Counted from the stretch's first letter, positions 28,771-38,621 are shown. The stretch is DNA of 64,000 bases from Levilactobacillus angrenensis (GCF_003946085.1 NZ_RHOB01000013.1:1-64000), one strand, 5' to 3'. Translations and numbers: made by a program. The notes: generated by a model not told the origin, from the sequence alone.

Positions 28771-31410
28771 ATGAAAGAGCTTACAAGTAGTCAAATTCGT
28801 CAAATGTACCTCGACTTTTTCAAGTCGAAGGGGCACACGATTGAACCAAGTGCATCCCTGGTCCCTAAGGATGATCCGTCATTACTGTGGATCAACTCCG
28901 GGGTTGCCACGATGAAGAAATATTTCTCCGGCCAAGTTGTGCCAGAGAATCCGCGGTTAACAAGTTCACAGAAGAGTATTCGGACCAACGATATCGAAAA
29001 CGTGGGGAAGACCGCACGGCACCACACGCTGTTTGAAATGCTGGGGAACTTTTCTGTGGGGGATTACTTCAAGAAAGAAGCCATCACGTGGGCTTGGGAA
29101 TTATTGACGTCGCCTGACTGGTTTGGCTGGGATCCAGACAAACTGTACATGACCGTCTACCCCAAGGACACGGATGCCAAAGCAGACTGGGAAGCTGCTG
29201 GTGTGGCGCCTGATCACATCATCCCGGTAGAAGACAACTTCTGGGATATTGGTGAAGGTCCTTCTGGTCCCGATTCCGAAATTTTCTACGACCGTGGGGA
29301 AGCCTTCAATAACTTAGCTGCCGACGACCCAGAAAATTATCCTGGTGGCGAAAATGAACGTTACCTGGAAGTTTGGAACATCGTGTTCTCCCAGTTCAAC
29401 CATGAGCCGGACGGTAGCTACAAGCCACTGCCACGGAAAAACATTGATACGGGGATGGGCCTTGAACGGGTCGTTTCCATCTTCCAAAATGCCCGGACGA
29501 ACTTTGAAACCGACTTGTTCTTGCCAATCATTGAAAAAACGGCAGAACTCAGCGACGGCAAGAAGTACGGGGCTAACGCCGAAGACGACGTGTCCTTTAA
29601 GGTGATTGCCGACCACGCGCGGGCGATTACGTTTGCGATTGGTGACGGGGCCTTACCTGGAAACGAAGGCCGCGGTTACGTTATCCGGCGCTTGATCCGG
29701 CGGGCCATCGTCAATGGCCAAAAGCTGGGCATCCAAGGGGCCTTCTTGGACCAATTGGTGCCAGTCGTGGGTAAGATTATGCAATCCTACTACCCAGACG
29801 TCTTACAGCAAGCCGATTATATTGCCAAGGTCGTTCGTTCCGAAGAAGACCGGTTTGGCGAAACGCTGGATGGTGGGCTGACGTTATTGAACAGCTTGAT
29901 TGCTGACTTGAAGAAGCAAGGCGGCAGTCAAATCGCTGGTCCAGACGCCTTCAAGTTGTACGATACGTATGGCTTCCCAGTTGAACTGACTGAAGAATAT
30001 GCCGATGACCAAAACATCACGGTCGACGTCGACGGTTTCAAAGCCGAAATGCAAAAGCAAAAGGACCGGGCCCGGAACGCACGGGGGAAGCAAACAGCCA
30101 TGGGCTTACAGCATGACCTGTTGATCAACGTCAAGACGCCTAGCAAGTACGTGGGTTACACCCAACTGGCAACGACCAGCAAGCTGACGGAATTGGTCGT
30201 TGATGATCAATTGGCTGATGAAGCCACGTCTGGTACGGTCGAAGCCATGTTTGACACCACGCCGTTCTACGCTGAAATGGGTGGCCAGGTCGCTGACAAA
30301 GGGGATATCCTGGATGAAGCCGGTCACGTGGTTGCTCACGTGGCAGACGTCCAACACGCTCCCAACGGCCAAAACCTGCATACGTTAACGGTCGTGGCCC
30401 CGTTGAAGAAGGGCGCCACTTACCAACTGAAGGTCGACACGGTCTTCCACAGCAAGGTCGAAAAGAACCATACGGCGACCCACTTGCTGGACAAGGCGTT
30501 GCGTGAAGTCTTTGGCGAACACACCCAACAAGCCGGCTCATTAGTTGAAGGCGACTACTTGCGGTTTGACTTCACCCACTTTGGTCAAGTCGACCCCGCT
30601 GATTTGGCCAAGGCCGAAGCTATCGTCAACGAGAAAATCTTCGCGGAACTTCCCGTCACGACGGTGGAAACGGATATCGAATCCGCTAAGAAGATGGGCG
30701 CCATTGCCTTATTTAGCGAAAAGTACGGCAAGGTCGTCCGCGTCGTGAGTGCTGGCGATTTCGTCACCGAATTCTGTGGAGGGAACCACGTCAAGAACAC
30801 CAATGAGATTGGCTTGTTCAAGATTACCTCTGAATCCGGGGTCGGTGCCGGTGTTCGGCGGATCGAAGCCGTCACGTCTGCGGCCGCTTACAAGTACCTG
30901 CATGACCATGATGAAATCTTAAGCGCCGTAGCTGGCGATTTAAAGGTCACTCAGGTCAATGAAGTTGAACAGAAGGTCCAAGCCTTACAAGTCCAAGTCA
31001 AGAGCTTAGAACAGAAGCAAGCCACCTTAGAAGGCAAATTAGCGAGCCAACAAGCCAGCGCTGTCTTTGACAACGTGACGACTGCTGGTAGCTATAAGCT
31101 GATCAGCGGGACCGTGCAAGTCTCCAAGATGGATCAGCTACGGGCTTTAGCGGACACTTGGCGTGACCAAGCCCTCTCTGATGTGTTAGTATTAGGAGCT
31201 GAGGTCAACGGTAAGGCTAACCTGATCGTCGCGGTTAGTGCCGACAAGCAAAAGCAAGTCAAGGCGGGCGATTTGATCAAGGCCATTTCACCGAAAATCA
31301 ACGGTGGTGGTGGCGGTCGGCCAAACCTGGCTCAAGCCGGTGGGAAGAACCCAGCGGGCTTGCCAGATGCGATGGCCGCTGCGGCAGAATGGTTATCGGC
31401 CCAAAACTAG
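28771..31410 (+). CDS. alanyl-tRNA synthetase
   Basis: AlaRS charges tRNA-Ala and edits mischarged serine and glycine. The N-terminal class II catalytic domain begins LTSSQIRQMYLDFFKSKGH and contains ENVGKTARHHTLFEM. The editing domain has zinc ligands in NHTATHLLDKAL (near residue 567) and CGGNHV (near 670). The C-terminal DHHA1 domain ends with GGGGGRPNLAQAGG. At 879 residues it is full length. A T-box leader reading an alanine codon controls it, a feedback on its own product. Confidence 0.98.
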   Translation: MKELTSSQIRQMYLDFFKSKGHTIEPSASLVPKDDPSLLWINSGVATMKKYFSGQVVPENPRLTSSQKSIRTNDIENVGKTARHHTLFEMLGNFSVGDYFKKEAITWAWELLTSPDWFGWDPDKLYMTVYPKDTDAKADWEAAGVAPDHIIPVEDNFWDIGEGPSGPDSEIFYDRGEAFNNLAADDPENYPGGENERYLEVWNIVFSQFNHEPDGSYKPLPRKNIDTGMGLERVVSIFQNARTNFETDLFLPIIEKTAELSDGKKYGANAEDDVSFKVIADHARAITFAIGDGALPGNEGRGYVIRRLIRRAIVNGQKLGIQGAFLDQLVPVVGKIMQSYYPDVLQQADYIAKVVRSEEDRFGETLDGGLTLLNSLIADLKKQGGSQIAGPDAFKLYDTYGFPVELTEEYADDQNITVDVDGFKAEMQKQKDRARNARGKQTAMGLQHDLLINVKTPSKYVGYTQLATTSKLTELVVDDQLADEATSGTVEAMFDTTPFYAEMGGQVADKGDILDEAGHVVAHVADVQHAPNGQNLHTLTVVAPLKKGATYQLKVDTVFHSKVEKNHTATHLLDKALREVFGEHTQQAGSLVEGDYLRFDFTHFGQVDPADLAKAEAIVNEKIFAELPVTTVETDIESAKKMGAIALFSEKYGKVVRVVSAGDFVTEFCGGNHVKNTNEIGLFKITSESGVGAGVRRIEAVTSAAAYKYLHDHDEILSAVAGDLKVTQVNEVEQKVQALQVQVKSLEQKQATLEGKLASQQASAVFDNVTTAGSYKLISGTVQVSKMDQLRALADTWRDQALSDVLVLGAEVNGKANLIVAVSADKQKQVKAGDLIKAISPKINGGGGGRPNLAQAGGKNPAGLPDAMAAAAEWLSAQN

Positions 31411-31611
31411 GGTGTTGATCGTGTAACGAGTTACTTGCAACTGCGAGCAGTTCTGTTACACTGGTAATATATTTAACTGGGTTAACCTGGTGAGGACAGT
31501 TGTCCCATCAGCAATTGAAACTAAAGAATGGCTTAGTGGAGGGGAGCAGCTCAATTGGGCGGCTCCCTTCGTACCAGTCGTATTACGAATAGATTACATT
31601 GTGCTAGTCCG

Positions 31612-31640
31612 TTGTAGTTTGACCGGTAATCGAGTAAAAT
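31612..31640 (+). promoter_or_regulatory. promoter of ireB-ruvX-yrzB
   Basis: TTGTAG and TAAAAT are spaced 17 bases, 36 bases before the ireB start. The preceding gap holds one plain hairpin (GGGAGC/GCTCCC near 31560) without a T-run. Confidence 0.6.
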
Positions 31641-31675
31641 TGAGGCTAAGTGAGGAAGTGCGGGGGTGTTTTATA

Positions 31676-31948
31676 GTGAGTTCATTAGACAAAACGATGT
31701 ATTTTGACTTTGGCGCTAACCAACCAAAGGACGTCCACGATACACTGGTAACGGTTTATCAGGCACTAGAGGAAAAGGGTTACAACCCAATTAATCAGAT
31801 TGTCGGTTACCTCCTATCGGGCGATCCTGCATACATTCCGCGGATCAATGATGCCCGGAACTTGATTCGTAAACACGAGCGTGACGAGATCATTGAAGAA
31901 CTCGTGCGGGTTTACTTGAATCAGAATGGACCGGTGAAGCCTTCATGA
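31676..31948 (+). CDS. IreB family regulatory phosphoprotein
   Basis: This 90-residue cytosolic protein belongs to the UPF0297 family; in Enterococcus IreB is phosphorylated by the IreK kinase and dampens cephalosporin resistance. It begins [12 protein letters not shown] and ends in an amphipathic helix ending VYLNQ. GTG is taken as start because homology begins there, although the Shine-Dalgarno signal (GTGCGGGGGTG) is only fair. Longer upstream reading is unsupported. ATGA couples it to ruvX, and the ireB-ruvX-yrzB order is conserved in Firmicutes. Confidence 0.92.
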   Translation: MSSLDKTMYFDFGANQPKDVHDTLVTVYQALEEKGYNPINQIVGYLLSGDPAYIPRINDARNLIRKHERDEIIEELVRVYLNQNGPVKPS

Positions 31949-32382
31949 AATTAATGGGGTTAGACGTCGGGTCCCGGACCGTGGGCATTGCGATTAGCGA
32001 CGCCCTCGGGTGGACGGCACAAGGTATCGAGATCATTCCAATCAAAGAAGAAGAACAAATCTTTGGTTTGGACCGGGTCGCGGAACTGGTGCAGACCCAT
32101 GAAGTCCAAGGCTTTGTGGTCGGGTTACCCAAGAACATGAACAATTCGTTAGGACCACGGGCGGCAGCGTCCAAGCACTACGGTGAAATGCTAACGGAGA
32201 AGTTCGGCTTGCCCGTCGACTTTGAAGACGAGCGGTTGACAACCGTTGAGGCGGAGCGTATGTTAGTGGAACAAGCGGATACGTCTCGTCGTAAACGTAA
32301 AAAAGTTATTGACAAATTAGCTGCCGGGCTGATTCTCCAGAACTATCTGGACCGCCACGGCAAGCTGACTAAAGAAAAGTGA
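31945..32382 (+). CDS. putative Holliday junction resolvase RuvX (YqgF)
   Basis: This 145-residue RNase H-fold protein has [26 protein letters not shown] and [13 protein letters not shown], giving the three acidic catalytic positions. YqgF acts in 16S rRNA 5'-end processing in Escherichia coli and as a junction resolvase in mycobacteria, so the role is not settled. The ATG overlaps the ireB stop codon. Confidence 0.93.
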   Translation: MKLMGLDVGSRTVGIAISDALGWTAQGIEIIPIKEEEQIFGLDRVAELVQTHEVQGFVVGLPKNMNNSLGPRAAASKHYGEMLTEKFGLPVDFEDERLTTVEAERMLVEQADTSRRKRKKVIDKLAAGLILQNYLDRHGKLTKEK

Positions 32383-32390
32383 GGTTTCCC

Positions 32391-32702
32391 ATGAACGAAG
32401 ACCAAGAACAAATCACATTAGTTGACGAAAATGGTAATGAAGAACTGTACGATGTCCTGTTTACCTTTGAATCTGACGATTTTGGTAAGTCATACATCTT
32501 GATTTACCCATCCGGCAAGAGCGATGACGAGGAAGTTGATATCCAAGCCTACGCCTTACCAGAAGACGATGATCCAGCTAACCCATCTGGTGGCGACTTA
32601 CAATTAATTGAGTCCGACGAAGAATGGGACATGGTTGAATCCGTACTGAACACCTTCTTAGCTGACGGGACGATCGATCCTAACGCCGGCAAAAAAGACT
32701 AG
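32391..32702 (+). CDS. DUF1292 (YrzB) family protein
   Basis: This small acidic protein of 103 residues belongs to UPF0473, whose function is unknown. It has NEDQEQITLVDENGNEELY and FTFESDDFGKSYILIYP. The ATG at 32391 is chosen because family homology begins at MNEDQ and it lies nine bases after the ruvX stop with a GAGG site. It closes the ireB-ruvX-yrzB unit and is followed by a terminator. Confidence 0.9.
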   Translation: MNEDQEQITLVDENGNEELYDVLFTFESDDFGKSYILIYPSGKSDDEEVDIQAYALPEDDDPANPSGGDLQLIESDEEWDMVESVLNTFLADGTIDPNAGKKD

Positions 32703-32717
32703 TCAGTTTCAACGCGG

Positions 32718-32742
32718 GGACGGAAGAAATTCCGTCCTTTTT
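32718..32742 (+). terminator. terminator of the ireB-ruvX-yrzB operon
   Basis: GGACGGAA and TTCCGTCC form a perfect eight-base-pair stem with a short loop and a T5 run. Confidence 0.9.
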
Positions 32743-32833
32743 GCTACGACAAAATTTTGGTGGTACAACCTGGTTCTTTCTGATGATATTAGCGTGTGTC
32801 TGTTTTTCACTAGCGGCTGTGACATGGACCATT

Positions 32834-32979
32834 CCAGATGCCTGCGGCTACCAGGGTCAATCAAACAGACGGTTTCGACGCCTCATTTTGAACAACCATT
32901 CACGTCTTGAAGTGGCCTCATAGACGACATGTACGTCAACAGAAAACAGGTTTGTCCCCTGACAGCCGCAGGCATCTGG
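32834..32979. repeat. long inverted repeat in the yrzB-zapA gap
   Basis: CCAGATGCCTGCGGCT (32834-32849) pairs perfectly with the arm at 32964-32979, and the ACCAGGG/CCCCTGAC flanks extend it. The loop is about 114 bases. The motif CCTGCGGCTACCAGGG resembles the left module of the intergenic repeat family, so it may be a related element. The rest of the gap to zapA is without genes. Confidence 0.75.
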
Positions 32980-33158
32980 TTTGCGTAATATCGCTGCTAA
33001 CAGCAAACAGTAAGACAGTAACTAGGACCAACGTACTGGCAAAAAGCAAGTTTCAGGCGGAACTGACAATCTTACTAGCAATTTAAGCGGCAAAACGTGC
33101 GGCCGCCTACCATTTAATGGTAAAATAAGGCGTTGTGCCAAACAGGGGGAATTTTAAA

Positions 33159-33425
33159 ATGACTGAAGAAACACACCGCTTTAAAGCCGTTATCGCGGGT
33201 AAGAGTTACACGATCGTCGGCCAAGCAACGGATGAACACATGCGTGCAGTGACCGAGGTGTTGAACCAACAGTTCTCACAACTCAAGGAACTGTCACCCA
33301 ATATCAGCAAGGAAGACGCCGCCATCCTCATGGCATTCAACGCCGTTTCGGACCAATTGAAGATGGCCGCGGCCAATGACCACGACGCTGATACCCAACC
33401 GGATTCGACGGAAACGGGGGAATAG
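33159..33425 (+). CDS. cell division protein ZapA
   Basis: ZapA promotes bundling of FtsZ at the division site. The family core RFKAVIAGKSYTIVG and QATDEHMRAVTEVLN is present, followed by a helical region rich in Ala and Asn; 88 residues is usual. ATG is 9 bases after AGGGGGA, whereas an upstream in-frame start adds eight unsupported residues. The cvpA-like gene starts one base after its stop. Confidence 0.9.
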   Translation: MTEETHRFKAVIAGKSYTIVGQATDEHMRAVTEVLNQQFSQLKELSPNISKEDAAILMAFNAVSDQLKMAAANDHDADTQPDSTETGE

Positions 33426-33426
33426 T

Positions 33427-33966
33427 TTGGTTTTAAGCTTAATTATTCTGGCCGTTTTGATTTTTGGCTTTCGGCGGGGATATCGTCGCGGGCTGGTCTT
33501 GCAGATTTTAAACACGATTGGCTACATCGTCGTGTGGATTGCCGCGCGCATCGGGGCCAAGCCGTTAGCGAGTGGGATTGGCCAATTTGTCGGCAACCTT
33601 TCGCTCAATAGCTCCGTCAGTGCCGTCACGGCTGGTGAGAGCAGTAGCTTTTTTCTAAACGGGTTGGCGTTTTCGGCAATCCTCACGGTGGGCTTTTTCA
33701 TCGTGCACCGGCTCGCTTACAGCCTGAACAAGGTCACCTGGCTGCCAGTGATCCATCAAGTGAATTCGCTGGCTGGGGGCCTGATCAATCTGGCCATCCG
33801 TTATGTGGTTATTTTTTTAACATTAAATTTATTGATTCTGGTCCCCATTTCGGGATTTCAGAGCAGTTATCAAGCGTCACCAGTGGCTCAGTGGATCGTG
33901 AAGCAAACGCCGATTCTGTCCAAACGAGTCTTTAGCTGGTGGCTAACGGAACACGCATCGAACTAA
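33427..33966 (+). CDS. CvpA family membrane protein
   Basis: The 179-residue protein has four predicted membrane helices and the N-terminal signature SLIILAVLIFGFRRGYRRGLV of the CvpA/YshB group. The proposed TTG start follows the zapA stop directly, with a GGGGGAA site inside zapA. In Escherichia coli CvpA is needed for colicin V export; in Gram-positive bacteria the role is open. The order zapA-cvpA-mutS2 is conserved in Firmicutes. Confidence 0.88.
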   Translation: MVLSLIILAVLIFGFRRGYRRGLVLQILNTIGYIVVWIAARIGAKPLASGIGQFVGNLSLNSSVSAVTAGESSSFFLNGLAFSAILTVGFFIVHRLAYSLNKVTWLPVIHQVNSLAGGLINLAIRYVVIFLTLNLLILVPISGFQSSYQASPVAQWIVKQTPILSKRVFSWWLTEHASN

Positions 33967-33987
33967 GCAATTCGGGAGGAGACTCGA

Positions 33988-36351
33988 ATGAATTCAAAAA
34001 CTTTAAATATTATGGAGTACGACCGCATCAAGCAGGCCTTGCGCGGCTATTTGGTCTCCGCAGCTGGTCAGCATGAACTGGCCAATTTAGCGCCCACGGC
34101 CGATGCCAAGCAACTCCAAATCTGGTTGGATGAAACCAGAGATGGCGCGGATATTTACCGCCTAGAAAGCGGGATTCCACTGCCTAAGTTGGACGATATT
34201 CGGCCACATTTACACCGGTTGGCCATGGAGGCCGCCTTAAACGGGCTTGAGCTGGCGCAAATCAGTCGCGTGCTGTGGACCACGGGTTCCGTCGCTAAAT
34301 TTTTCCGCGACCTGGCCGAAAAAGAAGTCGCACTGCGGCGATTAGACCGCGAAGTCAAGGAACTGGTGACCTTACCCGACGTGACGCGCCGGTTGCGGGT
34401 CTCACTGGAAGGCGACGGCCGGTTAACGGATGAAGCCTCACCCGCCTTGAAACAGATTCGCCAGCACATCACCCAAACGGAAGCCGCTATTCGGACGTCG
34501 ATGGATCAATACACACGGGGCAAGGATGCCAAATACCTGAGTGAGACCATCGTCACGATTCGCGATGACCGCTACGTGATTCCGGTCCGCGCCGAATACA
34601 AGCAACGCTTCGGCGGCATTGTCCACGACCAAAGCGCCAGTGGGCAAACGCTGTTCATTGAACCGCAAGCTGTCGTTGGGTTGAACAACCGCTTGCGGCA
34701 AAATCAAATCGACGAACGCCATGAAGAACAACGCATTTTGGCAGAGCTGACGGCATTGTTGGCACCGTATCAAGATGAGATTCTGCGGAACTCAGAAATT
34801 CTGGGGCATTTTGACTTCATCAACGCCAAGGCCAAGTACGCCCACGCGTTGAAAGCTACGGAACCGAAACTGTCATTAGATGACCAGGTCAATCTCCGCC
34901 AAGCACGGCACCCGTTGATCGACCAGAAGAAGGTCGTCGCCAACGATATTACGATTGGCAAGGATTATAAAGCCATCATCGTGACCGGGCCGAACACCGG
35001 TGGGAAAACCATTACCTTGAAGACGTTGGCCTTGGTTCAACTGATGGGGCAATCCGGTCTGTTCATTCCTGCCAATGAAAACAGTGTGATTGGTGTCTTC
35101 CACGATATCTTTGCGGATATTGGGGATGAACAATCCATTGAACAGAGCCTGAGTACCTTCTCCGGGCACATGGAAAATATCGTGGCTATTTTAAAGCAAG
35201 CGGATGAACACAGTTTGATCGTGGTCGATGAACTGGGTGCCGGGACCGATCCCCAAGAAGGGGCGGCACTGGCCATTGCCATTTTGGATGAAATCGGCAC
35301 GCTGGGCAGTTATGTCATGGCGTCGACCCACTATCCGGAATTAAAGGCTTACGGCTACAATCGACCGGATACCATTAACGCCAGCATGGAGTTCAACGGT
35401 GAGACCTTACAGCCGACCTATCACCTGTTGATTGGGATCCCTGGGCGAAGTAATGCGTTAGACATTGCGGCGCGGCTAGGGATGCCATCGCAGGTCGTGG
35501 ATGCGGCGCGTGGGTTGACCGATCAAGACAGTCAAGACTTGAATGCCATGATTTCTGATTTGACCGAGCAGAAACGCCGGGTCGATCAGGATGCCGAAAA
35601 CTTGCGGACGCAGCTGGCTGAAGCCGACGAGGTTCACGACCAGTTGCAAAAGCAATTTGACGCTTACCAACATCAAAAGGATCAATTGATGTTGGATGCC
35701 AAACGAGAAGCCAACCGCCTGGTCGATGAGTCGCGCAAGCGGGCCAACCAAATCATCTCTGACCTGCGGAAGAAGCAGTTAGCGGCCGGCAAGAGTGTTG
35801 TTAAGGAAGACGAGTTGATTGCGGCACAAGGCGCTTTGAACGCCTTACAACAGGATACCAAGTTGAAGAAAAACCGGGTACTGCGCCGGGAGAAGGCCAA
35901 GTTGGACTTCCACAAGGGCGACAGCGTGTTGGTCAAGTCCTATGGTCAAATCGGGGTCTTGATGCAGCAGTTGGATGACAGTCATTGGGAAGTGCAATTG
36001 GGTATCTTGAAGATGAAGATTGCCAACAACGACTTGGAAAAGGCCAAGGACCCAGCCAAGTCAGCCAAGCAACCGCGAGCCAGTGTTAAGCGTAGCGGCT
36101 CCAGTGGGATGTCACCGACCCTCGACTTGCGGGGCCACCGCTACGAAGAGGCCATGGCTGAGGTGGATCGCTACATTGATTCTGCCTTACTAGCCGGTTA
36201 CCCGTCCGTGACGATTATCCACGGGAAAGGGACGGGGGCCTTGCGTAAAGGCGTTACGGAATACCTGAAGCGCAACAACCGAATCAAGAGCTTCGGCTTC
36301 TCGCCAGCCAATGCCGGTGGGGATGGCTCAACGGTGGTGCGGTTTAAGTAA
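33988..36351 (+). CDS. endonuclease MutS2
   Basis: MutS2 is a MutS paralogue without the mismatch-binding domain; it restrains recombination and in Bacillus rescues collided ribosomes. Walker A GPNTGGKT is near residue 334, followed by VVDELGAGTDPQEG. A long charged coiled coil (about 520-640) leads to the C-terminal Smr domain, with LDLRGHRYEEA and IHGKGTGALRKGV. At 787 residues it is complete. Confidence 0.96.
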   Translation: MNSKTLNIMEYDRIKQALRGYLVSAAGQHELANLAPTADAKQLQIWLDETRDGADIYRLESGIPLPKLDDIRPHLHRLAMEAALNGLELAQISRVLWTTGSVAKFFRDLAEKEVALRRLDREVKELVTLPDVTRRLRVSLEGDGRLTDEASPALKQIRQHITQTEAAIRTSMDQYTRGKDAKYLSETIVTIRDDRYVIPVRAEYKQRFGGIVHDQSASGQTLFIEPQAVVGLNNRLRQNQIDERHEEQRILAELTALLAPYQDEILRNSEILGHFDFINAKAKYAHALKATEPKLSLDDQVNLRQARHPLIDQKKVVANDITIGKDYKAIIVTGPNTGGKTITLKTLALVQLMGQSGLFIPANENSVIGVFHDIFADIGDEQSIEQSLSTFSGHMENIVAILKQADEHSLIVVDELGAGTDPQEGAALAIAILDEIGTLGSYVMASTHYPELKAYGYNRPDTINASMEFNGETLQPTYHLLIGIPGRSNALDIAARLGMPSQVVDAARGLTDQDSQDLNAMISDLTEQKRRVDQDAENLRTQLAEADEVHDQLQKQFDAYQHQKDQLMLDAKREANRLVDESRKRANQIISDLRKKQLAAGKSVVKEDELIAAQGALNALQQDTKLKKNRVLRREKAKLDFHKGDSVLVKSYGQIGVLMQQLDDSHWEVQLGILKMKIANNDLEKAKDPAKSAKQPRASVKRSGSSGMSPTLDLRGHRYEEAMAEVDRYIDSALLAGYPSVTIIHGKGTGALRKGVTEYLKRNNRIKSFGFSPANAGGDGSTVVRFK

Positions 36352-36590
36352 CTAAAAGTTGAAAGATGAAAATCAGCCTATCGCCGTTAATGCTCGCCAG
36401 TTAACTGCCTATTGCCACACTCTTTTTCAGCGGTCCATATTTGGCGGGCTCTCGGCTACAAAAGTGCGTACCAGTAACAAGCGGCCTAGCCCCAGGTAGC
36501 GGCTGTTTTGGCAACTAGTCTTTGGCTGACGCAGGCCCTGGTTTCACTAGTTCTGGTGCACGTTTCGGCTATGAGGCCAGAGACGTGATC
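36352..36590 (-). repeat. intergenic structured repeat, copy G (inverted, core deleted)
   Basis: On the minus strand the order is AGAACTAGTGAAACCAGGG and CCTGCGTCAGCC (near 36530-36560), ACCTGGGGCT, ACTGGTACGCAC, GTAGCCGAGAGCCCGCC, AATATGG, and a tail CTGATTTTCATC close to the mutS2 stop. The order matches copy A, but the second stem arm and inner hairpin are missing, so it cannot fold like the others. It fills most of the mutS2-trxA gap. Confidence 0.8.
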
Positions 36591-36688
36591 TTCAGGTACT
36601 AATAAATTGTAAGCAATTTAGTTGTGATTTTAGAATATTCTGTTAGACTTAGAAATATAGTTGATAATTTGAGAGGGAGGCAATATGT

Positions 36689-37006
36689 ATGGCAGTAGTA
36701 GAAACAACTGATAAGACCTTTGAACAAGATACGTCAAAGGGCGTCACTCTGACTGATTTTTGGGCAACTTGGTGTGGTCCTTGCCGGATGCAATCACCAG
36801 TCGTTGAACAACTCTCTGATGAGATGGACAACGTCACCTTCAACAAGATGGACGTTGACGCTAACCCGAACACGCCCCAATCCTTTGGCATCATGAGCAT
36901 CCCTACCTTGTTAGTCAAGAAGGATGGCCAAGTGGTCGACTCCATCGTGGGTTACCACTCCAAAGACCAATTGAAAAAGATCTTAGACCAATACGTTGAA
37001 GCCTAA
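36689..37006 (+). CDS. thioredoxin
   Basis: Thioredoxin reduces disulphides in cytoplasmic proteins, including ribonucleotide reductase. The active site WCGPC is at residues 28-32 and the cis-proline region reads MSIPTLLV. The 105-residue length is standard. Two overlapping ATGs occur; the one shown is in frame and eight bases after GGGAGG. Confidence 0.97.
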   Translation: MAVVETTDKTFEQDTSKGVTLTDFWATWCGPCRMQSPVVEQLSDEMDNVTFNKMDVDANPNTPQSFGIMSIPTLLVKKDGQVVDSIVGYHSKDQLKKILDQYVEA

Positions 37007-37016
37007 CGAAACGTCA

Positions 37017-37055
37017 AAAAACGGTTGTCACATTTTTTGTGACAGCCGTTTTTTT
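37017..37055 (+). terminator. trxA terminator, possibly bidirectional
   Basis: AACGGTTGTCACA and TGTGACAGCCGTT form a strong stem with T-runs on the plus strand and an A-run on its left. It can also end the minus-strand yslB-like gene. Confidence 0.9.
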
Positions 37056-37086
37056 AATTTTAGGGCTATGAAAATAATGTTATCAA

Positions 37087-37596
37087 CTATTCAACGTCCG
37101 GCGTATCCGGGCGGACGATAGTCAAAGGTTCTGGCGCGTCGTAGTCGGGGATGACATCATCGGGATCCGTGTAAACGTCAAAGGTGACAGTGGTTGCCTG
37201 GAGTTTGCGGGGGGAATCCACCAGTTCAGCTTCGGCTTCGACGCCGAGTTGTTGGGCCATCATTTCGGCCAAGAAACCGGCCTCTAGGGTAAAGTCATCT
37301 TCACCGGCAACTTGTTTGCGTAGCTTAACGGGCGTGCCGCTTAACTGCCAGCGCGTCATTTGGGCGGTCTGCTTGACCAGGGTCAGCGTGCCAAAGCCGG
37401 CTTGGGCAAAGAAGGCAGCGGCATCTTTGGGGTTGCCCAAAGGAAAACGCCGGGCCAGCGATTTGCCAGCCCAGTAGCTGATTGCGCCTTGGTCGTCACC
37501 CAGTAATTCGGGGAGTAAGGCTTCACGAATCAACATTTGCGGGAAATTAGCGGCTCCGTCGGCATCGGCCATGACGGTTTGATATAAGTTTTTCAC
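37087..37596 (-). CDS. YslB-like DUF2507 protein
   Basis: The protein matches the DUF2507 family (YslB), with MLIREALLPELLGDDQGAI and YWAGKSLARRFPL near the N terminus, and resembles a small heme/4-vinyl-reductase-like fold. Its function is not known. The start shown is GTG, nine bases after AAGGAG. An ATG 18 bases upstream would give 175 residues, but the ribosome site would then lie inside the gene. It faces trxA across a terminator. Confidence 0.8.
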   Translation of the reverse strand: MKNLYQTVMADADGAANFPQMLIREALLPELLGDDQGAISYWAGKSLARRFPLGNPKDAAAFFAQAGFGTLTLVKQTAQMTRWQLSGTPVKLRKQVAGEDDFTLEAGFLAEMMAQQLGVEAEAELVDSPRKLQATTVTFDVYTDPDDVIPDYDAPEPLTIVRPDTPDVE

Positions 37597-37723
37597 GATG
37601 GTTGGCTCCTTCATTCCGTTTCAGTTCTGTGACCATTATACCGTAGTTCCTTGACAAATATGACAATCTGATAAATTTTAGGCATTTTTTATGACGAACC
37701 TGCCATATTGACTAGCATGAAAC

Positions 37724-37752
37724 TTGAAACCGGTTCATAAAAAGGCGATAAT
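37724..37752 (+). promoter_or_regulatory. promoter of racE-rdgB operon
   Basis: TTGAAA and GATAAT are spaced 17 bases and lie 36 bases before the glutamate racemase start. Confidence 0.6.
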
Positions 37753-37787
37753 GGAGATTCAAGAACATCGAGAAGGAGCGTTGATTC

Positions 37788-38618
37788 ATGCAAACAGATC
37801 CGATTGGCCTTATGGATTCAGGAGTCGGCGGTTTAACGGTTTTAAAGGAAGTTCAGCGGGTCTTGCCTGCTGAAAATACGGTATTTTTGGGCGACCAGGC
37901 CCGCTTGCCGTATGGTCCCCGGTCGGCAGAAGAAGTCACGACCTTTACCCGGCAGATTGCCACTTACTTACGGCAACATGCCAACATGAAATTATTTATC
38001 ATCGCTTGTAATACGGCAACGGCAGCGGCCCTGAGCCAAATGCAAGCGGAGTTGCCAGTGCCAGTGGTGGGCGTCATTGCACCTGGCGCAGAAATGGCGG
38101 TGCAGACCACGAAGAACCATCAAATCGGGGTCATTGCTACCGAAGGGACCGTGAATAGCGGTCAGTATCAGCGCGATATTTCAGCGGCTGACGTTAACAG
38201 TCAGGTCATCAGTGTGGCGTGCCCACAAATGGTGACCCTGGCGGAACAAAACGATTTGGATTCAGACCACGCCCGACAAATCGTTGCCCAGAACTTGGCA
38301 CCACTGCAAGGTACTGGCATTGATACGTTGGTCATGGGGTGCACCCATTTTCCGCTCTTACGCGACGCCATTCAAGCGGCCGTGGGACCGGATGTGACGT
38401 TGGTGGACCCCGGCGTGGCCGCTGCTGAAAAGGCGGCAGCTATTTTAAAACAGCAACACGCGTTGAACACGAGTGGTGAACCGGTCACGGCGACCTACTA
38501 CACGACGGGTGACGTTGAACAGTTTAATCAATTGGCGAGTGAATGGTTGGACATGGCACCTAAAGCCGTGCACCATTTGCCCGAGTCCGTTTTAGACACT
38601 TCCGTGGAGGCAGAATAA
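37788..38618 (+). CDS. glutamate racemase
   Basis: MurI/RacE makes D-glutamate for peptidoglycan. The two catalytic cysteines lie in IIACNTATA near residue 67-75 and in VMGCTHFPLL near 180-190, and the start DSGVGGLTVLKE is diagnostic. The 276-residue length is normal. It heads an operon with rdgB (4 bases later), a phosphoesterase gene and cbpB. Confidence 0.96.
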   Translation: MQTDPIGLMDSGVGGLTVLKEVQRVLPAENTVFLGDQARLPYGPRSAEEVTTFTRQIATYLRQHANMKLFIIACNTATAAALSQMQAELPVPVVGVIAPGAEMAVQTTKNHQIGVIATEGTVNSGQYQRDISAADVNSQVISVACPQMVTLAEQNDLDSDHARQIVAQNLAPLQGTGIDTLVMGCTHFPLLRDAIQAAVGPDVTLVDPGVAAAEKAAAILKQQHALNTSGEPVTATYYTTGDVEQFNQLASEWLDMAPKAVHHLPESVLDTSVEAE

Positions 38619-38621
38619 CTC

